Positions 1-5,765 of a stretch of DNA of 6,642 nucleotides are shown here, piece by piece. Source of the DNA: Gemmatimonas phototrophica (lineage in GTDB: Bacteria > Gemmatimonadota > Gemmatimonadetes > Gemmatimonadales > Gemmatimonadaceae); assembly GCA_945870175.1 (NCBI GenBank), contig CAMBRJ010000172.1:1-6642 (forward strand), in the 5' to 3' direction. Below the pieces are notes generated by a model. It searched no databases, was not told the origin of the DNA, and saw nothing but the letters and a program-made list of their open reading frames with translations. The translations under genes were made by a program, and so were the position numbers. Positions within the stretch are counted from its first letter, which is position 1. Each line of letters begins with the position of its first letter.

Positions 1-105
1 ATCGCTTGCCGAACTGAGGAGCCGGTCGCGCCGTTCGAACAGCTTCGTTCGATCGAGGGGCGGGGCTCAGACACGAGCTTCTTGAAGAACATGAAGTGGG
101 TGTGA
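1..105 (+). CDS. C-terminal end of an unidentified protein (partial)
   Basis: Frame 1 is open from the window edge to a TGA at 103-105, giving 34 residues that end in S-F-L-K-N-M-K-W-V. About four fifths of the codons end in G or C, matching the clear genes here, and the sequence after the stop looks non-coding. The fragment has no recognisable motif, so I cannot name a family or function. It would converge on the acyl-CoA dehydrogenase gene, with 156 bases between the two stops. The piece is short enough that an open frame could arise by chance in GC-rich DNA; the sequence upstream of the window would settle it. Confidence 0.42.
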   Translation: MACRTEEPVAPFEQLRSIEGRGSDTSFLKNMKWV

Positions 106-205
106 GGTTGCCTAAAACATCGGCACATTCCACTCCGGAGTTGAGCACCGAATGTTGAGACCGTCACGCCAGCGGCCCACCCGTCACGATCCTCTCCAAT
201 GAGAA

Positions 206-234
206 CGGGCCATTCGCGTTTCCGGAATGGCCCG
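206..234 (-). terminator. Hairpin, probable terminator of the acyl-CoA dehydrogenase gene
   Basis: A perfect 10-bp inverted repeat (206-215 cgggccattc, 225-234 gaatggcccg) encloses a 9-base loop. It lies 27 bases past the minus-strand stop at 262. Read on the minus strand, the stem is followed by TTCTCATTGG, which is only moderately T-rich, so it is a weak but plausible intrinsic terminator. Read on the plus strand there is no T run, though the stem could still protect the 3' end of the gene ending at 105. The rest of the 106-261 gap holds a perfect 10-bp palindrome (ACTCCGGAGT, 132-141) and a twice-occurring CCGTCACG, with no assignable role. Confidence 0.55.
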
Positions 235-261
235 CGCTTGGCCACGGTTCGCCCAAGGCGC

Positions 262-2052
262 CTAGAACTCGTCGTCGGCGAAGGCCATGATCGGTGCGGA
301 GCCCGCCTGAATGGCGGCCAATAACGCGGCCGCTTCGGGCAGCAGTCGCCCGAAGTAGAAACGCGCCGTTTTGAGCTTGGCCTCGAGGAATCGCTTGTCA
401 CCCTTCCCCGCCGCCAACTGCTGCTTCGCCACGGTCGCCATGCGTAGCCACTGCCAACCCACGGCGACGTATCCCATCAAGTGCAGATATTCGGTGGCCG
501 CCGCCCCAACTTCATCGGGATTTGCAAAGCCCTTCTCGGCCAGCAGCATCGTCGCCTTTTGCAGCTGGTATAACGACCCGCGTAGCGCCGTGGCGAAGTC
601 CTCGAGCCCGTCGACCGGCGCCGCCGCGTCCACGTCGCCCTTGACCAACTCGAAGAAGCGACGCACCAAGCGCCCGCCTTCCATCGGCAGCTTGCGACCC
701 ACGAGGTCGAGTGCCTGCACGGCATTGGTGCCTTCGTAGATCTGCGCGATGCGCGCGTCGCGCACGTACTGCTCGATGCCGTACTCCTTGATGTACCCGT
801 GCCCGCCAAGCGTCTGCAACGCGATGTTGGTGTGGTCGAACCCCTTGTCGGTGAAAAACGCCTTGATCACGGGCGTCATCAACGCCACGAGATCTTCGGC
901 CGCTTCACGCACGGCGGGGTCGGCATGACGATGCTCGAGGTCGATGCGAATACCGACCCAGTACGCCAGCGACCGCATCCCTTCGTTCAAGGCCTTGATG
1001 CGCAACAAGCCTTTACGCACATCCGGGTGCACGAGAATCGAATCGGCCGGCCCCGCCGGGTTCTTAGGGCCCGTGAGCGACCGTCCCTGCAGACGGTCCT
1101 TCGCATACGACAGCGCGTTCTGATACGCGACTTCCGCCAGCCCCAATCCCTGCAGGCCCACCGCCAACCGCGCGCCGTTCATCATCACGAACATCGCGCG
1201 CATGCCCTTGTGCGGTTCACCCACCATCCAGCCGGTCGCGTCCTCGAAGTTGAGCACGCAGGTGGCCGACGCCTTGATGCCCATCTTGTGCTCGATCGAT
1301 CCCACCGTGACGCCGTTGCGCGCGCCCGGCGTGCCATCGGCGTTGGGCAGATACTTGGGCACCAGAAACAGCGAGATGCCCTTCGTGCCGCCCGGCGCAT
1401 CGGGCAGTTTGGCGAGCACGAGGTGCACGATGTTCTCGGTGAGGTCGTGATCGCCGGCGGAGATGAAAATCTTGGTGCCCGTGATCGTGTACGCCCCGCC
1501 ATCGACCGGAATCGCCTTCGTGCTGATGATGCCAAGATCGGTGCCGGCGTGCGCTTCAGTGAGGCACATCGTGCCGCCCCAGGTCCCATCAATCAGCTTG
1601 GGCAGGAAGCGCTCCTTGAGCTCGTCGGATCCGTGGCTCAGCAGCGCGCTCACGGCACCGTGCGTGAGTCCGGGGTACATACTGAACGACAAGTTCGAGG
1701 AGCAGAGCATCTCCTCCATCACGAAGCGCACCGACTCAGGCAGCCCCTGTCCGCCGTACTTCGCATCAGCCGACACGCCGGTCCAGCCACCCGCCGCGTA
1801 CTGTGTGTACGCCTCCTTGAAGCCGCGGGGGGTGCGCACCTCGCCGTTGTCGTACGTCACCCCTTCGGTGTCTCCGCTCTGATTGATCGGAAACAGCACC
1901 TCCTCGCAGATCTTGGCGCCCTCGACGAGCACGGCATCGATCAGGTCGGGCGTGGCGTCCTCGAACCCGGGGAGCGCGGCCAACTGCGCGACATCGTGCA
2001 CGTCATGCAGCAGAAAACGGATATCGTCGAGTGGGGCCGTGTAGGCGGGCAT
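262..2052 (-). CDS. Acyl-CoA dehydrogenase, large DmdC/FadE type
   Basis: Flavin-dependent enzyme that introduces an alpha,beta double bond into an acyl-CoA and passes electrons to electron-transfer flavoprotein; cytoplasmic, beta-oxidation-like. From the chosen ATG it is 596 residues, close to the ~600 usual for this large subfamily, which includes 3-methylmercaptopropionyl-CoA dehydrogenase DmdC. Order of parts: the short N-terminal segment typical of the subfamily (MPAYTAPLDDIRFLL, residues 1-15), the helical N domain (about 45-155), the beta middle domain with CLTEAHAGTDLG (163-174) and GTKIFISAGDHD (192-203), the helical C domain with GGHGY (416-420) and QIYEGTNAVQ, whose Glu440 aligns with the catalytic base, and an extra C-terminal helical region (about 465-596). 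An in-frame ATG at 2157 would add 35 Pro-rich residues outside the family pattern and has a poorer ribosome site. No dmdB, dmdD or ETF gene is adjacent, so the substrate is unknown; a medium- or long-chain acyl-CoA is as likely as a sulfur compound. Confidence 0.95.
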   Translation of the reverse strand: MPAYTAPLDDIRFLLHDVHDVAQLAALPGFEDATPDLIDAVLVEGAKICEEVLFPINQSGDTEGVTYDNGEVRTPRGFKEAYTQYAAGGWTGVSADAKYGGQGLPESVRFVMEEMLCSSNLSFSMYPGLTHGAVSALLSHGSDELKERFLPKLIDGTWGGTMCLTEAHAGTDLGIISTKAIPVDGGAYTITGTKIFISAGDHDLTENIVHLVLAKLPDAPGGTKGISLFLVPKYLPNADGTPGARNGVTVGSIEHKMGIKASATCVLNFEDATGWMVGEPHKGMRAMFVMMNGARLAVGLQGLGLAEVAYQNALSYAKDRLQGRSLTGPKNPAGPADSILVHPDVRKGLLRIKALNEGMRSLAYWVGIRIDLEHRHADPAVREAAEDLVALMTPVIKAFFTDKGFDHTNIALQTLGGHGYIKEYGIEQYVRDARIAQIYEGTNAVQALDLVGRKLPMEGGRLVRRFFELVKGDVDAAAPVDGLEDFATALRGSLYQLQKATMLLAEKGFANPDEVGAAATEYLHLMGYVAVGWQWLRMATVAKQQLAAGKGDKRFLEAKLKTARFYFGRLLPEAAALLAAIQAGSAPIMAFADDEF

Positions 2053-2061
2053 GAACGGGCG

Positions 2062-2067
2062 TCCTCC
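2062..2067 (-). promoter_or_regulatory. Ribosome binding site supporting the 2052 start
   Basis: On the minus strand this reads GGAGGA, nine bases before the ATG at 2052-2050. It is a strong Shine-Dalgarno match at workable spacing. The alternative ATG at 2157 has only GGAAGGA, about 16 bases upstream, which is too far. This site and the family-typical N-terminus together decide the start of the acyl-CoA dehydrogenase. Confidence 0.6.
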
Positions 2068-2157
2068 GGGCGGGAAAACAGCGAGGGGTATCGGCTCGCT
2101 GGGAAGCTGTGACGGAACCGGGACGCCGGCAAGCCCCAATTGCGACGCAACCGTCAT

Positions 2158-2261
2158 GTTTTGAAGCCGAGGGTCCTTCCGTATACCCTTCTGGAGCTTT
2201 TCCGACGTGGCGAGCGTAGGAGCTACAGGCCCTGATCGCCGATTCCTCTCGAGTCCGGATA
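2158..2261. promoter_or_regulatory. Divergent promoter region between the dehydrogenase gene and sppA
   Basis: The two genes point away from each other, so promoters for both should lie here, or within 2053-2261 if the dehydrogenase starts at 2052. The only -10-like string is the self-complementary GTATAC at 2181-2186, readable on either strand (TATACC plus, TATACG minus). On the plus strand TTGAAG (2161-2166) could be a -35 but the spacing is only 15 bases. No convincing operator is visible. The assignment rests mainly on gene orientation. Confidence 0.3.
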
Positions 2262-4175
2262 ATGATGAAGCAGTTTCTGACCGCCATCGCCGCCAACCTG
2301 CTCACGATCGCGATCTGCGTGGTGGGCGGCGTCTTGCTTCTCGTGGGCATCGCCGCGTCGGCCGGGTCGAAGGAGCCCGTCAACGTCGCCGCGGGCTCGG
2401 TGCTCGTGATCGATCTCGAGCGTGACTTTTCCGATCGGCCGGCGGAAACAAAGCCAGGCTCCTTCCTCGACGATGCGCTCTCGGCAGGACGTGGCGACGC
2501 CATCCCGCTGCGCGCGGCGACGATCGCCCTCAAGGCCGCCGCCGACGATGACCGCATCAGCGGCATTCTTCTACGCGGCACAATTTCCGCCGACGGCTAT
2601 GCCTCGGGCTTCGCCGCCCTGCGCGAGCTACGGGCTGCGATCGCCGGCTTCCGACAGTCCAAGAAGCCGGTGCACGCCTATCTCGTGAATCCGGACACGC
2701 GCGACTACTACGTAGCCTCCGCCGCCAGCGTGGTCACCCTCGATCCATTCGGATCACTCGCCATGCCGGGCCTCGCCTCGGAACAGCTGTTCTTCACCGG
2801 CATGTTCGAGAAGTTCGGCATCGGCATGCAGGTGAGCCGCGTGGGCCGGTTCAAGGCCGCGGTCGAACCGTTCACGCGCAAGGACATGAGCCCCGAGAAT
2901 CGGTTGCAAACCGAAACGTATCTCGGCGATCTGTGGAGCGAAGTGAAGCGTGGTGTTGCCCAGAGCCGAGGCATCGATACGCTGGCGCTGCAGACGTTAG
3001 TCGACGCACAAGGGATCATTTTGCCGGCCGAGGCGAAAGCCGCCAAGCTGGTGGATCGCGTGGCGTACTTTGACGATGTCCTCGACGACTTGCAGAAGCT
3101 CGCCGCCGGCGCCCGCACCGCCGACGGTGTGACGCAGAGCCCCAGGGACAGCATTCGCGCGGCGGAGATGGCGACGCTGCTCGATCGTCCCACGCTGCCG
3201 CAGATCACCCTCGGCGACTACGCCCCGATCGCGGTCGCGAAGGATCGCAGCTTCAGCGCCAGTCAGACGATTGCGATCGTGTACGCCGAAGGCGACATCG
3301 TGGACGGGGAAGGCGGCGACGGCCTGATCGGGGGCTCCTCGCTCTCGCGCGAACTCCGCCGCGTGCGCCACGACAGCAAGGTGAAAGCCGTCGTACTCCG
3401 CGTGAACAGCCCGGGGGGCAGCGCCATTGCCTCCGAGCAGATCCAGCGCGAACTGATGCTGATTCGGAAGCAGAAGCCGATCGTGGTGTCGATGGGGACG
3501 GTAGCGGCGAGCGGCGGCTACTGGATCAGCACGGCGGCGGCGCGTGTGTTTGCGCAGCCGAATACGATCACCGGGTCGATCGGCGTGTTCTCCCTCGTGC
3601 CGAACATCAAGGTGCTGGCGAATCGCAACGGCGTCACGTTTGACACGGTGAAGACCGGACGCTACGCCGATCTGTTCTCGATCGCGCGTCCACGATCGGA
3701 GGCCGAACTCGCGGTACTGCAGCGCGGGACCGATGCGGTGTACGACGCGTTCATCGCGCGCGTGTCGACGGCGCGCTCACTCAGCACCGACTCGGTCCGC
3801 GCGATCGCCGAAGGACGCGTGTGGTCGGGCGAAGATGCCATGCGCATCGGCCTGGTCGACTCCATCGGCGGACTTGATGCCGCGCTCAAGAGTGCGGCAT
3901 CGCTGGCCAAGATCACCGGCGACTACGACGTGCGCGAGTACCCGCGCGTGCAGAGTGCCACCGAGAAGCTGACCGAGTTGCTCGAGCACAATCCGACCCC
4001 ACTGGCCGCGGCCGTCGGGGCGGCCGCGAATCCCGGCGCGACTGCGCTGCTCTCGGGGCGCGGCCCGGCCAGCTCACTCGCCCGTGACATCACGCGTGAG
4101 CTGGACGTGCTGTTGCGCTACAACGATCCACGCAGTGTGTACGCGCGCATGCCATTCGTACTGCGCATTCGATAA
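2262..4175 (+). CDS. sppA: Signal peptide peptidase SppA, long two-domain form
   Basis: Serine protease of family S49 that degrades cleaved signal peptides, and possibly membrane proteins, at the outer face of the inner membrane. The 637-residue length matches the duplicated '67K' form found in E. coli (618) rather than the half-length Bacillus form. A single hydrophobic anchor spans about residues 5-33. The N-terminal repeat carries RVGRFKAAVEPF, with Lys198 at the position of the general base (E. coli Lys209). The C-terminal repeat carries VNSPGGSA (381-388) and MGTVAASGGYWIS, with Ser417 at the nucleophile position (E. coli Ser409). The Lys/Ser dyad split between the two repeats is the arrangement known from E. 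coli, so the enzyme should be active. The C-terminus extends to a MPFVLRIR ending after an Ala-rich stretch (580-605). Two adjacent ATGs (2262 and 2265) are possible starts, and the upstream ribosome site is weak. No partner gene is adjacent and no terminator is seen after the stop. Confidence 0.96.
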   Translation: MMKQFLTAIAANLLTIAICVVGGVLLLVGIAASAGSKEPVNVAAGSVLVIDLERDFSDRPAETKPGSFLDDALSAGRGDAIPLRAATIALKAAADDDRISGILLRGTISADGYASGFAALRELRAAIAGFRQSKKPVHAYLVNPDTRDYYVASAASVVTLDPFGSLAMPGLASEQLFFTGMFEKFGIGMQVSRVGRFKAAVEPFTRKDMSPENRLQTETYLGDLWSEVKRGVAQSRGIDTLALQTLVDAQGIILPAEAKAAKLVDRVAYFDDVLDDLQKLAAGARTADGVTQSPRDSIRAAEMATLLDRPTLPQITLGDYAPIAVAKDRSFSASQTIAIVYAEGDIVDGEGGDGLIGGSSLSRELRRVRHDSKVKAVVLRVNSPGGSAIASEQIQRELMLIRKQKPIVVSMGTVAASGGYWISTAAARVFAQPNTITGSIGVFSLVPNIKVLANRNGVTFDTVKTGRYADLFSIARPRSEAELAVLQRGTDAVYDAFIARVSTARSLSTDSVRAIAEGRVWSGEDAMRIGLVDSIGGLDAALKSAASLAKITGDYDVREYPRVQSATEKLTELLEHNPTPLAAAVGAAANPGATALLSGRGPASSLARDITRELDVLLRYNDPRSVYARMPFVLRIR

Positions 4176-4180
4176 GACAC

Positions 4181-4209
4181 ACGACCAGACGCACGACCAG
4201 ACGCACGAC
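4181..4209. repeat. 12-bp tandem repeat, 2.4 copies, after sppA
   Basis: The unit ACGACCAGACGC occurs twice exactly (4181-4192, 4193-4204), followed by a partial ACGAC (4205-4209). A degraded piece (AGACAC, 4175-4180) precedes it, overlapping the last base of the sppA stop codon. It lies in the 57-base gap between sppA and the converging gene. It has no dyad symmetry and does not look like a terminator; slippage is the simplest origin. Confidence 0.75.
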
Positions 4210-4232
4210 TCCGAGTATGGAGCGGTGCGGGC

Positions 4233-4559
4233 TTACTCCGGCCGGAACGCATTCACGACGCGCAGGCGCTCCGCCCACATCGCGCGGGCGGCTCGCGCCG
4301 TGGCGAGCGTGGCTTCCGCCTTCGCGATGCAGGCGGGGAGATTCTTCGTCGTGACGTCGCCGAGCGCCCACTCCGCCACCTTTTCACGCGCCGTGGCTTC
4401 GGTGAGGCGCTGGTCGTAGCGCTCGGCGTGCGGACGACTCCAGGCCGCGACCGGACGGTCGTCGTCGATGCCATACAGGCTCCAGATGCCGTCGTGCACG
4501 GGGATGAAGTCGAGGAGAAATCCGTCAAAATCCTCTGGAACGGTCGGCGTGGCGCTCAT
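4233..4559 (-). CDS. Hypothetical protein, 108 residues
   Basis: I do not recognise a family. The ATG-to-TAA frame has strongly G/C-biased third positions like the confirmed genes and occupies a region with no better competitor, so it is probably real. There is no signal peptide or membrane segment, so a soluble cytoplasmic protein is likely. The N-terminal third is acidic and aromatic (FDGFLLDFIPVHDGIWSLYG, residues 11-30, then three Asp). The rest, about 43-105, looks helical, with Ala/Arg/Glu-rich stretches that could pair as a helical hairpin. There is a single Cys (77) and no metal-binding or catalytic signature. It converges on sppA (57 bases between stops) and diverges from the secreted-protein gene. 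The ribosome site before the ATG is poor. It may be a lineage-restricted gene. Confidence 0.7.
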   Translation of the reverse strand: MSATPTVPEDFDGFLLDFIPVHDGIWSLYGIDDDRPVAAWSRPHAERYDQRLTEATAREKVAEWALGDVTTKNLPACIAKAEATLATARAARAMWAERLRVVNAFRPE

Positions 4560-4679
4560 GTCGGCGGGGCGGATGGAGGAGACTGGCGTGCGCGCACGGT
4601 GCGATCACACAGAATTAAATCATTCGAACGGTGAGACTGGTTCCCGTGACGGGGATCGGCGCGGCCTAGATTGATCCAG
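4560..4679. promoter_or_regulatory. Divergent intergenic region with a 12-bp palindrome
   Basis: This gap separates two genes that point apart, so it should contain both promoters. It holds a perfect palindrome CGTGCGCGCACG (4587-4598), a smaller inverted repeat CCCGT-G-ACGGG (4643-4653), and the only AT-rich island nearby, AGAATTAAATCATT (4611-4624). The minus strand of that island contains TTTAAT, five of six matches to a -10 box, but no matching -35 is clear. The palindrome could be an operator; the assignment is weak. Confidence 0.3.
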
Positions 4680-5753
4680 ATGACCTCTCGTATGTTGCCA
4701 CGCACCATCGCCGCTTCCCTGCTGTTCGGCCTCGCCGCATCGCGACTCGCGATACCGGTGTCGGGGCAGAGCGCACCGCCCAAGCCGTCCGCCAAGCCGT
4801 CCGCCAAGCCGTCCGCCAAGCCGTCTTCGACCAAGGCGTCAGCGGGCGCGAGCAACACCGACAGCGGCCCCACGTACGCCTATCCCGCCACCGGTACGTC
4901 GGCGGCGGCGCGCGCCTTGGCGGGCAAACCGGTGCCGGTGTGGCCGGTGCCCGGGCCGGCGCCGCTGCCAGGCAGTGTGCTGCCGGCCAGGCGTATCATC
5001 GCGTATTACGGCAATCCATTCTCGAAGCGCATGGGGGTGCTCGGCGAGTACCCCAAGGCCGAGATGCTGGCGATGCTCGACCGCGAAGTCGCCGCGTGGA
5101 CGAAGGCCGATCCATCCACCCCGGTACAGCCGGCGCTGCATCTGATCACGACGGTGGCGCAGGGCGATGCCGGGAAGGATGGCACGTACCGCATGCGCCA
5201 CGGCGACGCGCTCACCGAGAAAGTGTACGGCTGGGCGAAGGAGCGAAACGCGCTGCTGTTCCTCGATGTGCAGGTGGGGCTGAGCACGATTCAGGAAGAG
5301 CTGCCACGCCTCGAGCCGTGGTTATCACGGCCCGACGTGCACTTCGGCATGGACCCCGAGTTCTCCATGAAGGACGGCACCAAGCCCGGCAAGAAAATCG
5401 GCAGCTACGACGCCGCCGATGTGAACTGGGCGATCGACTATCTCGCGAAGCTCGTGACGGAGAAAAAGCTGCCACCCAAGATTCTCGTGGTGCATCGCTT
5501 CACGAAACCGATGCTCACCAACGCCACGAAGATCAAGCGCGATCCGCGGGTGCAAGTCGTCATGCACATGGACGGCTGGGGACCGCCGAGTCTCAAGCGC
5601 GATTCCTATGCGGCGTATGTGTATGCCGAGCCGGTGCAGTTCGCGGGATTCAAACTGTTCTACAAGAACGACCGGCGGGCGGGGAGCAGGATGATGACGC
5701 CGCACGATCTGCTCTCGCTCACGCCGAAGCCGTTGTACATCCAGTATCAGTAG
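4680..5753 (+). CDS. Secreted protein of unknown function, barrel-like
   Basis: From the ATG at 4680 the product is 357 residues; a TTG at 4671 would add three. Residues 1-29 form a signal peptide (Arg at 4 and 8, hydrophobic core about 9-26, likely cut after V-S-G or Q-S-A), so it is exported, and with no lipobox Cys it is not a lipoprotein. A low-complexity Lys/Pro/Ser/Ala linker follows (about 33-60), with KPSA repeated at 35-49, then a Pro-rich stretch (84-102). The main domain (105-357) shows eight short hydrophobic strands, RIIAYYG, PALHLITTV, LLFLDV, VHFGMDPE, ILVVHRF, VQVVMHMDG, FAGFKLFY and PLYIQYQ, separated by helix-like segments, as expected for a beta/alpha-eight barrel. Polar residues at strand ends (Asp196, Asp225, Glu227, His272, Asp298) could form an active site like that of a glycoside hydrolase. 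It recalls conserved secreted hypothetical proteins I know from actinobacteria, none with a function known to me. It is probably transcribed alone. Confidence 0.85.
   Translation: MTSRMLPRTIAASLLFGLAASRLAIPVSGQSAPPKPSAKPSAKPSAKPSSTKASAGASNTDSGPTYAYPATGTSAAARALAGKPVPVWPVPGPAPLPGSVLPARRIIAYYGNPFSKRMGVLGEYPKAEMLAMLDREVAAWTKADPSTPVQPALHLITTVAQGDAGKDGTYRMRHGDALTEKVYGWAKERNALLFLDVQVGLSTIQEELPRLEPWLSRPDVHFGMDPEFSMKDGTKPGKKIGSYDAADVNWAIDYLAKLVTEKKLPPKILVVHRFTKPMLTNATKIKRDPRVQVVMHMDGWGPPSLKRDSYAAYVYAEPVQFAGFKLFYKNDRRAGSRMMTPHDLLSLTPKPLYIQYQ
4779..4826 (+). repeat. In-frame 12-bp tandem repeat, four copies
   Basis: Four consecutive units of GCCAAGCCGTCC lie in the secreted-protein gene. Units 2 and 3 are exact, unit 1 differs at its first base and unit 4 at its last. 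Each unit encodes A-K-P-S (unit 1 P-K-P-S). Because the unit is a multiple of three, copy changes would lengthen or shorten the linker after the signal peptide without breaking the frame. Near-identity at the DNA level indicates recent slippage expansion rather than selected protein similarity alone. Confidence 0.85.
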
Positions 5754-5765
5754 CCCTCGACGAAC

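Noticed and set aside
799..2112. A 437-residue plus-strand open frame opposite the dehydrogenase gene
   Set aside because: It is antisense to a clearly conserved enzyme, its product is rich in His, Arg and Gly with no family features, and long antisense frames are expected opposite G/C-biased third positions.
2003..2581. A 192-residue minus-strand frame spanning the divergent promoter region and the start of sppA
   Set aside because: It overlaps the coding start of sppA and the N-terminus of the dehydrogenase in another frame, and its Arg/Ser/Pro-rich product looks like a compositional shadow.
4671..4679. TTG at 4671 as the start of the secreted-protein gene
   Set aside because: It adds only three residues with no better ribosome site, while ATG at 4680 gives a normal signal peptide. 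It cannot be fully excluded.
4181..4826. Possible CRISPR-like array because two 12-bp repeats lie nearby
   Set aside because: The repeats are directly tandem with no spacers, differ from each other, and no cas gene is present. One of them is inside a coding region.
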